Part shown: one piece after another, positions 1 to 9,079 of the stretch
How the letters are laid out: each line of letters opens with the position of its first letter
How positions within the stretch are numbered: position 1 is the first letter of the stretch
Assembly: GCA_963785245.1 (NCBI GenBank)
Contig: CAWAUO010000001.1
Coordinates: 1 to 64,000 of the forward strand
Source of the DNA: JAHEEL01 sp963785245
GTDB lineage: Bacteria > Actinomycetota > Acidimicrobiia > Spongiisociales > UBA5794
Direction of reading: 5' to 3'
DNA length: 64,000 nucleotides
The notes under the pieces: generated by a model
What the model saw: only the letters and a program-made list of their open reading frames with translations
Database searches by the model: none
Told to the model about the DNA's origin: nothing
Made by a program: the position numbers and the translations under genes

Positions 1-81
1 GTCGACATCGTGAGCCCTTCCACGATTGTGCTTGCCTGAGTTCACCACCGAACGTGCACGAAGACATCCAGGACGAGGCGA

Positions 82-642
82 TCAGGAAGACATCGGCCGG
101 TGGTTGCCGGTGTTCCGCGAGGCGAGGTCGTTGAGGGCGTAGCCGGAGGGGACCCGGATCGAAAAGGCCTTGGCGAGGACGGCCATGTCGGCCCTGTCCT
201 TCTCGGTCGGTTCGTATCCGGTGTGGTTCGTGACCTGCTGGCTGACACTTACGCACGTGACCGAACGTCCACCAATCGCTCCACGAGCCGAAAGAGCGTC
301 CTTCGTGGATATCCACCATGTGCCGTCGGCCATTTCGAGCCGTCCCCCGCCGCGTTCGTCGAGTCGAACGGGATGCACCTCGACTCTGCAACCCGACTCG
401 TGGATCATCTCGAAGCGAGTCGGGAAGCCATCAGCTTCGATCTGGTATCCGTGGGCCAGCAGCAACCGATGCACGTCGAGAACGCGTCGGAACGGAACCA
501 GCGCATCCAGGTCTCGATGGGGCCACGTCTCGTGCCCCACGAGGGCGTCGATCCCCCAGCCGCCCGCGATCCAATGGACGATCCCGGCCTCGTCGAGAAG
601 ATCGATCAGTTCGAGCACGTCTGATGATGTCGTCGATGCCAC
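82..642 (-). CDS. AadB/LinA-type nucleotidyltransferase domain protein
   Basis: The 186-residue product carries the signature of the small nucleotidyltransferase fold seen in aminoglycoside-2''-adenylyltransferase and lincosamide nucleotidyltransferase relatives: GGW at residues 27-29, D32, then H42-x-D44-x-D46 as the likely metal-binding acidic pair, followed by a second strand region with Arg/Glu-rich beta segments (ERGGGRLEMADG). It is the usual length for this family. The start is GTG (642). A substrate cannot be read from the sequence: many chromosomal members of this family are not resistance enzymes, so no resistance is claimed. It has no operon partner in view; positions 1-81 beyond its stop hold no recognisable gene. 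Confidence 0.72.
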   Translation of the reverse strand: MASTTSSDVLELIDLLDEAGIVHWIAGGWGIDALVGHETWPHRDLDALVPFRRVLDVHRLLLAHGYQIEADGFPTRFEMIHESGCRVEVHPVRLDERGGGRLEMADGTWWISTKDALSARGAIGGRSVTCVSVSQQVTNHTGYEPTEKDRADMAVLAKAFSIRVPSGYALNDLASRNTGNHRPMSS

Positions 643-821
643 GTGATCCGAGCCGGGGACGCTGAGCGTGACAGCATAGGGCCCGAGGCATCCGAGACTC
701 GTCCGCCCAGGCGTGCCGACATGAGCGGGCCGGAGCGGTTGCTGGTGGCTTCATTGGATCACGACCGCGTATCTGGACCGTTGCTGTAGCTAGGCTGTGC
801 CGCACTACACAGGAGGCGAAG

Positions 822-1055
822 ATGAGTCGGGCGCTGCGGATGGGGATCGGGCTCGTCAGCCTGATTCCAGTGATGGGGATTGCGGGCGGAGTGCTCGTGG
901 CAATTGGCGTCGAGGGGGCAGCCGTTGGGTGGCTCGCGCTTGGGATAGGAGTGGTGTGGTTTGCGCTGATGGCTGCGTGGGCGCTTCGCGCTCCAGCGAA
1001 GCCAGGTAGCGAAGACCGCACGTGGGGCGTCTTCCGCCATACACGGTCCCGCTAG
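822..1055 (+). CDS. small two-helix membrane protein, unknown function
   Basis: A 77-residue protein with two hydrophobic segments (about residues 9-30 and 33-54) joined by a very short Gly/Ala turn, and a basic polar tail ending HTRSR. An excellent Shine-Dalgarno (AGGAGG at 811-816) sits at good spacing before the ATG, which is the main support for a real gene. No family recognised. The 179 bases upstream (643-821) hold no gene I can identify. Confidence 0.6.
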   Translation: MSRALRMGIGLVSLIPVMGIAGGVLVAIGVEGAAVGWLALGIGVVWFALMAAWALRAPAKPGSEDRTWGVFRHTRSR

Positions 1056-1181
1056 AACTGAGCAGCGCGTTCAATCAGCTCACCCGGGGCATCCGACGGA
1101 TCATTCGACCGGCGTGGTAGCCGTCGAACCGGCAGCCGAAGATGCACGGTCACGATCTGGTTATCTGCGAGGCCCACGTCC

Positions 1182-1380
1182 GTGGCTTCACCCAGGACCG
1201 GTCGTCGGGTGTTGCAGCCGACCGAGACACTCCCCGGTCCAGAGACGCAGGTGGTGATGGGCTTGCCGTTCGAGGAAGTCCGGGATGCGTTGGCCGGACT
1301 CAGCGACGAAGACCGTGAAGTCATTCGGCTTCGTGCCTGGGAGGAGCTGACGGCTCCACAGATCGCAGGTGGGGAAGGAT
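1182..1380 (+). pseudogene. remnant of a sigma-70 family (ECF-type) factor, region 4
   Basis: One frame here encodes a stretch (about 1260-1368) reading EVRDALAGLSDEDREVIRLRAWEELTAPQIA when assembled from consecutive short pieces. It matches region 4 of ECF sigma factors, where a D/E-R-E-V-x-x-L-R-x-x-E-x-L-T/S-x-x-x-I-A core starts the helix-turn-helix. No region 2 is visible upstream, and the match stops before the recognition helix. The frame then runs into sequence antisense to the neighbouring transporter gene. It is therefore a decayed fragment, not a working gene. The rest of 1056-1390 holds nothing else recognisable. Confidence 0.5.
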
Positions 1381-1390
1381 TGCGTCCCGT

Positions 1391-2563
1391 CTACACCGAG
1401 ATGAGCGGGGCGAAGATGAAGACGAGCACGATGCTCACGGCGCCGACCGACACCGCTGCAGCGATGCCCACGAGGAACGGCTTGAAGCCGAGTCCCTTGA
1501 GTTGGGTGAACGAAGTCCCGAGCCCGACGGCGGCCATGGCCATGGCGAGGCAGTACTCGGCTGCGGTGCGGATGGCGTGTACGAGGTCGTCCCACGCCTC
1601 GGTTCCCCAGATCCCGAAGGCGGTGCCACTCGACTCGACGCCGGCGTCGCCGATCGATCGGAAGATCGCCATGGCGAGGAAACCGAGGATGAACACCGGC
1701 ATCATGTCGAGGATGCTGGTGCGCTCGCCGAGCTCTTCGCCCTGCTGGCGCTGACGCCGGACGTACACGTAGGTGACTGCGGGGATGACGACGATCATCA
1801 ACACGTTGCGTACTAGTTTGCTGACGATGGCGATGTCGGCAGCGCTTGGTGAAGTGGTGATGTTGAACGATTGGTCGTAGATGAGTCCGGCACCCGCCAC
1901 CTGGGCGGTCTCGTGGATGGACGTTCCCAGGAACAGCCCGACCTGGACGACGTCCCCGCCGAAGATGAGATTCCCGAGGAAGGGGTAGAGCAGCATTGCT
2001 GCAATCCCGAACACCGTGATGTTCGCGATCGCGTAGGTGACCTCCTCCTCCTTGGCCCGGATGCCGGGTGCTGCCGCCACGATTGCGGTGGCGCCGCAGA
2101 TCGCCGTCCCGATGGCGATGAGGGTTCCGAGCCGTTCCGGAAGCCCGAGACGGCGGGTCGCGATGGTGGCCACGACGAGACCGGTAAGCACCGCGCCGAC
2201 GACGATTGGGATGCCGAAGGCACCGATCTCCAGCACGTCGATGATGCTGAGCCGGATTCCCAGCAGGATGATGCCGAGCCGAAGAAGCTTCTTGAGGCAG
2301 AAGGTCACCCCGGGGGCGAACACGTCGTTGAGCCCGATCGTATTGCGCACCAGCATGCCGAGCACGATGGCGACGAGGATGAAGCTCACCAGGCCCTTGA
2401 AGCCCAGCAACGAGTTGATCCCATCCGCAATGAGGACGGCTGCAATGACGACTACGGCAGCAAGCGCGACGCCGGGAATCAGGGACGGGACCCGGTTGAT
2501 GGTGGTGCCGAACAGGAGGTTCTCGAGCCGGTTCGGCTCGCGTTCCGTCGTGGTCTTGGTCAC
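1391..2563 (-). CDS. YeiH/UPF0324 family putative sulfate exporter
   Basis: The 390-residue integral membrane protein has about ten hydrophobic segments. Family signatures are GTAICGATAIVAAAPGI around residues 152-168, followed by KEEEVTYAIAN, and a SIHETAQVAGAG segment further on. These match the YeiH/YadS (Cons_hypoth698) family, whose members are annotated as putative sulfate exporters; the transport substrate is not established for most of them. Start is GTG with a purine-rich AGGGAG upstream. It stands alone, convergent with the sigma remnant. Its length and membrane layout are normal for the family. Confidence 0.85.
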   Translation of the reverse strand: MTKTTTEREPNRLENLLFGTTINRVPSLIPGVALAAVVVIAAVLIADGINSLLGFKGLVSFILVAIVLGMLVRNTIGLNDVFAPGVTFCLKKLLRLGIILLGIRLSIIDVLEIGAFGIPIVVGAVLTGLVVATIATRRLGLPERLGTLIAIGTAICGATAIVAAAPGIRAKEEEVTYAIANITVFGIAAMLLYPFLGNLIFGGDVVQVGLFLGTSIHETAQVAGAGLIYDQSFNITTSPSAADIAIVSKLVRNVLMIVVIPAVTYVYVRRQRQQGEELGERTSILDMMPVFILGFLAMAIFRSIGDAGVESSGTAFGIWGTEAWDDLVHAIRTAAEYCLAMAMAAVGLGTSFTQLKGLGFKPFLVGIAAAVSVGAVSIVLVFIFAPLISV

Positions 2564-2738
2564 TCGGGTTCCGCACTCCCTCTTGGCATCTGCCAGAGAC
2601 GCATCGGCCGGTGGCTCGATGGCGACTGCATGTCCGGAACGCCATGATAGACGGCGGTCCTCGGCGTCAGCATCGTGACCGTCTCAAGAGCGGGCCGGTG
2701 CTCTGCGCTGGCATCGGTTCGGCTCGACCGCTGCTTGG

Positions 2739-4415
2739 CTACGCCCAGACGTCGACACCGAGCAGCGCAGGATCGACCGCCGGTGCCTTCGGAGGCACGG
2801 CGGGAAGATGCTGATACGGCTCCGAAATCGCCGGCCGGGGGTCGGCATCGCCCTTGTTCGGCCAAAGTGCCATTGCTCGCTCGGCCATGGCGGTGATCGA
2901 GAGCGACGGGTTCACCCCGAGATTCGCACCGACGGCGGCCCCGTCGACGACATGGAGGCCCGGATGACCGTACACCCTGTGGTACCCGTCGATGACCCCG
3001 GCCGATGCGTCCGCCCCGATAGCCGCGCCCCCAAGGATGTGCGCCGTGGTGGGGCGGTTGAGGAGGACTTCGTTGATCGAACTCATGGCGTCGCCGCCCA
3101 TTGCTTCGGCAGCGATCCGCGCCGCCTCGTTCGCGATGGGGATGTACGTCGGGTTCGGTTCTCCGTGACCTTGCCGGGAGACCACTCGGGTCCCGAAGAG
3201 GCCCCGCTTGCGGATCAGCCGCAGCGAGTTGTCGTAGCTCTGCATCACCAGCAGGATCACCGACCGCTCCGCCCACCTGTGGAGCGACATCGATTTGAGC
3301 AGCCGGATCGGGTGGGTGACCATGTTGACCAGGTAGCGCATCGGACGGGGGAGGCCGGGGCCACCGTCGGTGAGCACCGTTGCGAGGAGCCCCATAGCGG
3401 AGCTTCCTCGGGGATACCGCACCGGTTCGATGTGGGTATGTGGTTCCGGATGGATGGAGGACGTGATCGCGACGCCTTGCGAGTAGTCGATGTCGGTGCC
3501 TCGTGCCGTTGCCCCCAGGAGCACCTCCGAGTTCGTTCGGACGAGTTGACCCGCCTGATCCGAGAGGCCAGGAAGGCGCCCGGCGTCCATGAGTTTGAGG
3601 AGGAGGCGAGTGGTCCCGAGCGCACCGGCCGAGAACACCACCTGGTCCGCGGTGAAGGTGCGTCGGTGGCGACCTGAACGTGGACCGGGAGTCTGTGTGG
3701 TGACCCTCCACCGACCGTCCGGCTGTTGTTCGAGGTCGGTCACTTCCGTATCCGCGTGAATCTCGGCCCCGGCGTTCTCTGCCAGGTGGAGGTAGTTCTT
3801 GTCGAGTGTGTTCTTGGCGTTGTTGTTGCAGCCGACCATGCAGGCACCAACCAGGGTGCAGCCGGCCCGTCGGGGACCCGCCCCGCCGAAGTAGGGGTCA
3901 TCAGCTTCGACGCCGGGTTCCCCGAAGTACACCGCCACGGGTGTCGGGCAGAATGTGTCCTCGACGTTCATGCGTTTGGCGATAGCCCGCATAACGTCGT
4001 CGGCCGGTGTGTCGGCCGTTCCCACCACGACGCCGAGCATGCGCTTCGCCAGGGCGTAGAAGGGAGCGAGTTCCTTCTTCCAATCGGTGATTGTGCCCCA
4101 CTGAGGGTCGGTGTAGAACGCGTCGTGCGGCTCGTAGTGGGTGTTCGCGTAGACCAGCGAGCCCCCACCAACTCCCGCTCCGGAGAGCACGAGCACGTTG
4201 CTGAGCAGATCGAGGCGCTGGATTCCGTAGAGGCCGAGGCGCGGTCCCCACAAGAAGCGCTTCAAATCCCAGTTGGTCTTGGCGAATTCGCCAGTCCGGT
4301 ATCGCCGACCGGCTTCGAGGACTCCGACGCGATATCCCTTCTCGGTCAGTCGCAGCGCCGAGACGCTCCCTCCAAAACCTGAACCGATAACGACAACGTC
4401 GTAGGAAGCATTCAC
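2739..4415 (-). CDS. GMC oxidoreductase, cholesterol-oxidase (ChoD)-like
   Basis: The 558-residue flavoprotein opens with the FAD dinucleotide-binding motif GSGFGG (residues 11-16), then a GAGVGGGSLVYANT segment and the Cys-rich GACMVGCNNNAKNTLDKNY block typical of the mycobacterial ChoD group. Near the C-terminus HILGGAAIG and GANLGVNPSLSITAMAERA match the end of GMC family FAD domains. It probably oxidises a steroid or other hydrophobic alcohol, but the substrate is inference. No signal peptide is visible, so the enzyme is probably cytoplasmic. GTG start with a TAGCCT hexamer (4427-4422) six bases upstream, so the message is probably leaderless. Confidence 0.85.
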   Translation of the reverse strand: MNASYDVVVIGSGFGGSVSALRLTEKGYRVGVLEAGRRYRTGEFAKTNWDLKRFLWGPRLGLYGIQRLDLLSNVLVLSGAGVGGGSLVYANTHYEPHDAFYTDPQWGTITDWKKELAPFYALAKRMLGVVVGTADTPADDVMRAIAKRMNVEDTFCPTPVAVYFGEPGVEADDPYFGGAGPRRAGCTLVGACMVGCNNNAKNTLDKNYLHLAENAGAEIHADTEVTDLEQQPDGRWRVTTQTPGPRSGRHRRTFTADQVVFSAGALGTTRLLLKLMDAGRLPGLSDQAGQLVRTNSEVLLGATARGTDIDYSQGVAITSSIHPEPHTHIEPVRYPRGSSAMGLLATVLTDGGPGLPRPMRYLVNMVTHPIRLLKSMSLHRWAERSVILLVMQSYDNSLRLIRKRGLFGTRVVSRQGHGEPNPTYIPIANEAARIAAEAMGGDAMSSINEVLLNRPTTAHILGGAAIGADASAGVIDGYHRVYGHPGLHVVDGAAVGANLGVNPSLSITAMAERAMALWPNKGDADPRPAISEPYQHLPAVPPKAPAVDPALLGVDVWA

Positions 4416-4421
4416 GTCTTG

Positions 4422-4427
4422 AGGCTA
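4422..4427 (-). promoter_or_regulatory. candidate -10 element of the GMC oxidoreductase gene
   Basis: TAGCCT ends six bases before the GTG at 4415. This spacing would put the transcription start on the start codon, as in eleven other genes of the window. Confidence 0.45.
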
Positions 4428-4485
4428 GTTGGAGTGGAGGTCGGCGCGACGAGGCGCATGTCGCCGGTCGCCAGTCGGGCATTGG

Positions 4486-4510
4486 TAGCCGAGTAGCGGA
4501 GTAGCTGAGG
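4486..4510 (+). repeat. dispersed GAGTAGC-type intergenic repeat, copy 1
   Basis: TAGCCGAGTAGCGGAGTAGCTGAGG is built of near-tandem GAGTAGC units, preceded at 4461-4477 by a second module, TCGCCGGTCGCCAGTCG. Related versions occur at 19844-19943, 59153-59190 and, weakly, 31520-31557, always between genes. Otherwise the gap 4416-4620 holds no gene. Confidence 0.5.
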
Positions 4511-4650
4511 AAGGCAACCGCCTTGCGATGCGGTGCCCAACGACTTCGCGCTTCCGATGAATCGGAATACTCGACCACTCCGTCACGCGGCTTGTCGGCT
4601 GGTGCGTTCTTCAGGCTCTTGGTGGTCTCCAAGCAGGGAGCCCTCTCCAT

Positions 4651-4695
4651 CCCGAACGAAGTTCGGGCCGCCTCTCCCGCTCCGCGGGAGAGGCG
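4651..4695 (-). terminator. two hairpins downstream of the DUF222-HNH gene
   Basis: A perfect 12-bp stem with a 3-base loop (CGCCTCTCCCGC at 4669-4680 with GCGGGAGAGGCG at 4684-4695) lies next to a 7-bp stem (CCCGAAC 4651-4657 with GTTCGGG 4661-4667). No T tract follows, so they may act as a transcript end, as a protection structure or as a DNA palindrome. The second repeat copy keeps both stems, one with a compensatory base change. Confidence 0.55.
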
Positions 4696-4705
4696 AAGAC
4701 ACGGT

Positions 4706-5841
4706 CTACGCGACTCGCCAGCTGGTGCGTCGGGGCGGTGCGTGGATCCTGGGTCTGGTGAGGCGTCGGCGTTGGGGTGGCGAGGTGGGGTCGATGGTGA
4801 AGCCGTGGCCGTGGATCACGACGTGGTGGTGGAACCAACACACCGTCGACAGATTCCCCGGATCGGTCCGGCCGCCCTGAGACCACGGCGTGATGTGGTG
4901 CACCTGGAGGCGATACCTGCTGACGCAGCCTGAGATGGTGCAGACCCCGCCGTCACGATGCAGAATGAACCGTCTGAGACGGGGCGGGATCACCCGTGAC
5001 CGGCGACCGACGGCGAGCGGTGTCCCGTCCGGGGTACGGGCGGTGACTTCGACAATCCCGTCGCACAGGATCGCTGCGAGCGTGTTCGGTCCGACCTGCG
5101 GCCCCGCCGCAACCGTGACACCCGCCTCACCGTTCGTCGGCTGCGGCTTCGGATGCGTCGACAAACACCGACACCACCGGGCACATGGTTCCCAATCGAG
5201 GCTCCGTCGGTTCCTCTGATCGAATCTTGGCTGATCGCCCACAACGCATCCGCATTCCTCGTCGTCCGCGACGGATTCGCTGCGGGTCCGTACGGGAAAC
5301 GGTCGGCTCTGGCTTCGAGGGCTTGGACGACGACCCGGCCCGCATAGCCGGGGAGGCGACCCGACAGAGTCCAGGATGATTCGTCGAGGTTCGCCTGCAC
5401 CGACACGGAACGTTGCTCGAACGCGATCTCTTCATCGATCGGCGCCATACGCCGCCGGCGGGCGGCACGGATCCGGATCCCCGCAATATCGAACCCCGCC
5501 GTCTCACCCAGAATGTCCAACGAGTCGTTGCGGCCCGCGAACCGACAGACCGCAACCGCCCGATCAAACCCGATCACACCACAAGTGACGGCTTCGTCGA
5601 CGTCGGGCAGATCCTGCAGACGCCACGCCGTCGCAACCAGCATCCCAGCCGTCTCAGGAGCCAGGTCCATCCGACCCGCCGCCCACTCCTTCAACGACCG
5701 ATGCCCATCACGCAACGCGACCTGGCGCCGGTCGAGTTCGCGCAGCAGCGACATCTGTGCGGCTCGGGAACGGGCGATGATCGCCTCATGGTCGAGCAAC
5801 TGTTCCTCGATCGTTTCGGTGGCGAGATCATGGTGTCCCAT
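4706..5841 (-). pseudogene. DUF222-HNH endonuclease (13E12-type), copy 1, frameshifted
   Basis: The N-terminal DUF222 region is open from the ATG at 5841 to about 5180. The HNH domain lies in another frame ending at 4706: it has C-TISGC, then LQVHHITPWSQGG and HHHVVIHG, the His/Asn core of HNH nucleases. Against copy 2, copy 1 carries two extra bases, one near 5180 and one near 5140. Between them a short piece in the third frame restores the expected PVVSVFVDASEAAA. Family members are common actinobacterial multicopy genes of unclear biology; in mycobacteria a related 13E12 repeat is the integration site of prophage phiRv1. The gene is either broken or carries assembly errors. Confidence 0.85.
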
Positions 5842-5906
5842 ACCCGCAACCTACCTCCCGGATGTGACAGAAACCGGTGCTGGGAACGAAGAATCTGGCG
5901 ACCGGC

Positions 5907-6623
5907 TCAGAACTCGGCGGCGCCCCAGACGGGGATTTGGGCACCATCGATGACGGCGGAGCGGTGGCCGGTGAGGAAGTCGATGACGTTGGCGATCTCG
6001 GCCGGTTTCGGCCAATCGACGTAGTCCGCGTACGGAAGGGCGGCTCGGGTGCGGTCGGTGTCGATCACCGACGGCATGAGCACGTTGCAGGTGACGTTCG
6101 TGTCCGAGAGTTCCCGGGCGACGGACTTCGCAAGCGCGACGACGCCTGCCTTGGCAACGTTGTACGCGGCCTGACCGGCTGGGGCATCGATGGCCTGACG
6201 GCTGCCGAGCATGATGATCCGACCCCACTCCTCGTCGCGCATGTGGGGAATTCCCGCTCGCACCGTGTTGAACGCCGAGCGGAGATTCAGGTCGATCATG
6301 CGGTCGAACCGAACATTGTCCGTCTCATGGACGTCGCGGCCTCCGGCCCAGCCGCCAACGAGGCAGACGAGCACGTTGAGCCCGCCGAACGTATCGACCG
6401 TTTCCTGGACGAATCGATCCATGGCGGTGGGGTCCACCGCGTCGACGCGACGCAGCAGCAAGTGATCCTCGTCGAGGTCGAACTGGCTCTCGAATCCGGC
6501 TGCTTCTTCGGGGATGATGTAGGACACCCCGAGCTTGAAGTTGCGTTGGATGAGGAGCGGCACCAGGGCTCGACCGACCGAGCCAGTACCCCCCGTGATG
6601 ATGGCAATATTGGATCCGGTCAT
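5907..6623 (-). CDS. short-chain dehydrogenase/reductase (SDR)
   Basis: A classical SDR with the cofactor motif TGGTGSVGR near the N-terminus, an NLRSAFN helix, the catalytic S...Y-x-x-x-K set (GSRQAIDAPAGQAAYNVAK) and a VNVLMPS-like segment (CNVLMPSVIDTD) after it. The substrate is unknown. The ATG at 6623 is preferred over the in-frame GTG at 6632 because a TAGGGT hexamer (6636-6631) lies seven bases upstream, matching the leaderless pattern seen elsewhere in this window. Its 3' end abuts the inner edge of the long inverted repeat. Confidence 0.85.
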   Translation of the reverse strand: MTGSNIAIITGGTGSVGRALVPLLIQRNFKLGVSYIIPEEAAGFESQFDLDEDHLLLRRVDAVDPTAMDRFVQETVDTFGGLNVLVCLVGGWAGGRDVHETDNVRFDRMIDLNLRSAFNTVRAGIPHMRDEEWGRIIMLGSRQAIDAPAGQAAYNVAKAGVVALAKSVARELSDTNVTCNVLMPSVIDTDRTRAALPYADYVDWPKPAEIANVIDFLTGHRSAVIDGAQIPVWGAAEF

Positions 6624-6731
6624 GGACCCCACCCTAGCCCTTCGCCCGCGATCCAGGGTGCTCGATGACGACCCCTGATCACGCTGCTACGATGCCCCAA
6701 CAGCCACGCGGAGCTACTGGAGGGGATCGAA

Positions 6732-7955
6732 GTGTCAGAGATCAGACTTGAGGATATTGGGAAGATTTATCCGGATGGGACTCGGGCCGTTGGTGATGTG
6801 ACGCTCGATATTCACGACGGCGAGTTCTTGGTTCTGGTGGGTCCGTCTGGGTGTGGCAAGTCGACGGTGTTGCGGATGATCGCGGGTCTCGAGGAGATCT
6901 CCGAGGGCAAGATGTACATCGGCGACAAGCTAGTGAACGATGTTGCGCCGAAGGACCGCGATATCGCGATGGTGTTCCAGAACTATGCGTTGTATCCGCA
7001 TATGACGGTGTTCGACAATATGGCGTTCGGGTTGAAGCTTCGCAAGACGCCGAAGGATGAGATCAAGCGCCGGGTCGATGACGCCGCTGAGGTGCTCGAG
7101 ATCACCGAGTTCTTGGATCGTAAGCCGAAAGCTCTGTCGGGTGGTCAAAGGCAGCGGGTGGCGATGGGTCGCGCGATTGTGCGTGAGCCGAAGGCGTTCT
7201 TGATGGATGAGCCGCTGTCGAACTTGGATGCGAAGCTTCGTGTGGCGATGCGTACCGAGTTGGGGCGTCTGCACATGCGTCTGAAGACCACGACGGTATA
7301 TGTGACCCATGACCAGGTTGAGGCGATGACGTTGGGGCATCGTGTTGCGGTGTTGCAGGCGGTGTCGGCGAAGCGTCCGTACAACTTGGCGCAGGTGGCG
7401 CCTCCGACGGAGTTGTTCAACAATCCGGCGAACCTGTTCGTGGCGGGGTTCATTGGGTCGCCGGCGATGAACATGGTGTATGGCGAGTTGGAATTGGAGT
7501 CTGAGGGCCGCGTGTTCTTGAAGTTCGCTGGCAAGCGTGTCTACGTTGAGAAGGCGGCGCTCGATAGCCATGCCGGCATCGAGGACTACTACGGGAAGAA
7601 GATCGTGGTTGGGATCCGTCCCGGCCTGTTCGAGGATGCGAGGGCGACTGAGACTTCGGCGCGTGAGCGGACGATCACGGTCAGCACCGATGTGAACGAG
7701 CTTCTTGGCTCCGAGTCGTATGTGCACTTCGGGTTGGATTCACCGCCGGTGATCACTCCCGATATTGAGGAGTTGTTGGCGGATTCGGGGACCGAGCCTG
7801 AGGCGTTGGGTGACGAGACCAGGTTCACGGCTCGGGTGTCGCCTGATGTGTCGGTGCCGGATGGTACCGAGATCGACCTCGTGCTGGACACATCGAAGCT
7901 CCACTTCTTCGACCTCGACACATCCGACAAAATCGGCTACACCCCCTACACATAG
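6732..7955 (+). CDS. ABC transporter ATP-binding protein, MsiK/SugC/UgpC type
   Basis: The 407-residue ATPase has Walker A GPSGCGKST, Q-loop FQNYALYPHM, signature LSGGQRQRVA, Walker B AFLMDEPLSNLD and switch YVTHDQVEAM. A C-terminal TOBE region (about residues 240-400) includes the conserved GFIGSPAMN segment. This is the carbohydrate/glycerol-phosphate importer class, in which one ATPase can serve several permeases (as MsiK does). No permease or binding-protein gene is adjacent, which fits a shared ATPase. GTG start with GGAGGGG upstream. Its codons favour TTG, GTT, GGT and GAT much more than its neighbours, suggesting either translation-driven bias or a different origin. Confidence 0.88.
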   Translation: MSEIRLEDIGKIYPDGTRAVGDVTLDIHDGEFLVLVGPSGCGKSTVLRMIAGLEEISEGKMYIGDKLVNDVAPKDRDIAMVFQNYALYPHMTVFDNMAFGLKLRKTPKDEIKRRVDDAAEVLEITEFLDRKPKALSGGQRQRVAMGRAIVREPKAFLMDEPLSNLDAKLRVAMRTELGRLHMRLKTTTVYVTHDQVEAMTLGHRVAVLQAVSAKRPYNLAQVAPPTELFNNPANLFVAGFIGSPAMNMVYGELELESEGRVFLKFAGKRVYVEKAALDSHAGIEDYYGKKIVVGIRPGLFEDARATETSARERTITVSTDVNELLGSESYVHFGLDSPPVITPDIEELLADSGTEPEALGDETRFTARVSPDVSVPDGTEIDLVLDTSKLHFFDLDTSDKIGYTPYT

Positions 7956-7961
7956 AACCGA

Positions 7962-9057
7962 TCAGCGGGAGCGCTCGACGACGTTGATCCCAACGGGTTC
8001 GAGCTCGCCGACCAATAGTGCGCCGTCAACCGCGCGCTGCATCGAGTAGACACCGCGTAGCGAGATCTCGTCGCGGAGCACCAGATCGATCAATGCCGTC
8101 GCCGGGAACGCAGTCGTTCGTGCGAGGGCCGAGAAGCGGCCGTCGTGCACGTCCTCAATCTCGAGCACCCGTGTCGCGCGATCGGTCTCGATCCACACCG
8201 CGTGCGAGCACGAGATCATCGGCACCTCGCGGCAGTGTGCGTTCGAGGGCCGCAATCAGGACCGACCGCGGCGCTGGTTTGCCGCTCTCGTTGAACAGAC
8301 CCATCTCGCGAATCGCCGCGAAGATGCGGCCGTGCCCCGGGAACCGGAGCGTCTTGTACTCCAGATCGTCAACCATCCCTTGCCACTGGAGGCACATCGT
8401 CGAGGTCCCCCCTGCAGTCGAGAACGCCTCGAGGGGTCCCCAACCGTCCCACTCCACGGTCTCGAAGCGGGTGAGTGGGTCCACGGTCCGGTACTGGCCC
8501 GATTCGAGGATCTCGCACGGCTCGGAATATTCGTTGATCAACCCTGCAGGGCTGAACGCGAGTTGATACCCGAGAGCACCCTGAGGCTCCTGCGGCAGCG
8601 CTCCGACGCGCATCTGAACGGAACGGGCCCGACCCGGTGTGGTCTCGATGAGAAGGTTGGCCAGGACGTTGACGAGGCCGGGAGCGAGGCCACAATCCGG
8701 GACAACCAGAACGCCGGCTGCGACCGCGGCCTCGTTGAGTGCCGTCTGGGCTGCGACGACCGTTGGGTTGCCCCCGAAGTCGGCATAGTGAGCTCCGGCT
8801 CGAATGGCTGCTTCGGCGACGGCGACGCCGAACCGGTAGGGCACTGCCGACACGACAGCATCAGAGCCCTCCATGAGGGCATCGAGTCGGTCGGGATCTC
8901 CGACGTCCAGGTACGCGGGCCGGGCGTTGAACTGATCGGCAACAGCGGCGGCAGCGTCGCGATCGGCGTCGGCCACGGTGACTGTGTGTCGGCGGCGAAT
9001 CAGATCCCACACGGCGGCGGATCCGACGATTCCTGCCCCAAGGACCAGTGTGTTCAT
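7962..9057 (-). CDS. saccharopine dehydrogenase-like NAD(P) oxidoreductase (frameshifted)
   Basis: From the ATG at 9057 the product begins MNTLVLGAGIVGSAAV, a GxGxxG Rossmann motif, followed by a DVGDPDRL-type second strand region, then HYADFGGN and VPDCGLAPGLVNVLA, typical of saccharopine dehydrogenase / LYS9-like proteins. The reading frame breaks near 8195 through one extra base (CGCGGTGTGG where CGCGTGTGG would keep the frame); the remaining 80 residues continue to 7962. The true substrate is unknown, since this family covers several carbonyl and amine reductions. The upstream part of the long open frame (9058-9399) is antisense to the neighbour and is not part of the gene. Confidence 0.75.
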
Positions 9058-9079
9058 GGGGTCTGCGCCCTTCCCGCCG

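Larger units (their letters stand above)
4621..5906. repeat. long inverted repeat copy 1 (DUF222-HNH unit)
   Basis: This unit of about 1.28 kb is present again in inverted orientation at 30087-31368. Identity is very high through the coding part and extends about 65 bases upstream of the start codon and about 85 bases beyond the stop codon, then ends abruptly on both sides. The inner edge is a GCCGGTCGCCAG module and the outer edge is GGTGGTCTC. No terminal inverted repeats or target duplication are visible. Confidence 0.9.

Noticed and set aside
82..642. Calling the first gene an antibiotic resistance determinant
   Set aside because: Fold motifs alone do not give substrate; many chromosomal relatives are not resistance enzymes.
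1052..1324. Minus-strand 90-residue frame
   Set aside because: No family resemblance and it overlaps the sigma remnant; treated as a shadow.
4621..5906. The DUF222 unit as an insertion sequence
   Set aside because: No transposase, terminal inverted repeats or target duplication; the ends coincide with short intergenic modules instead.
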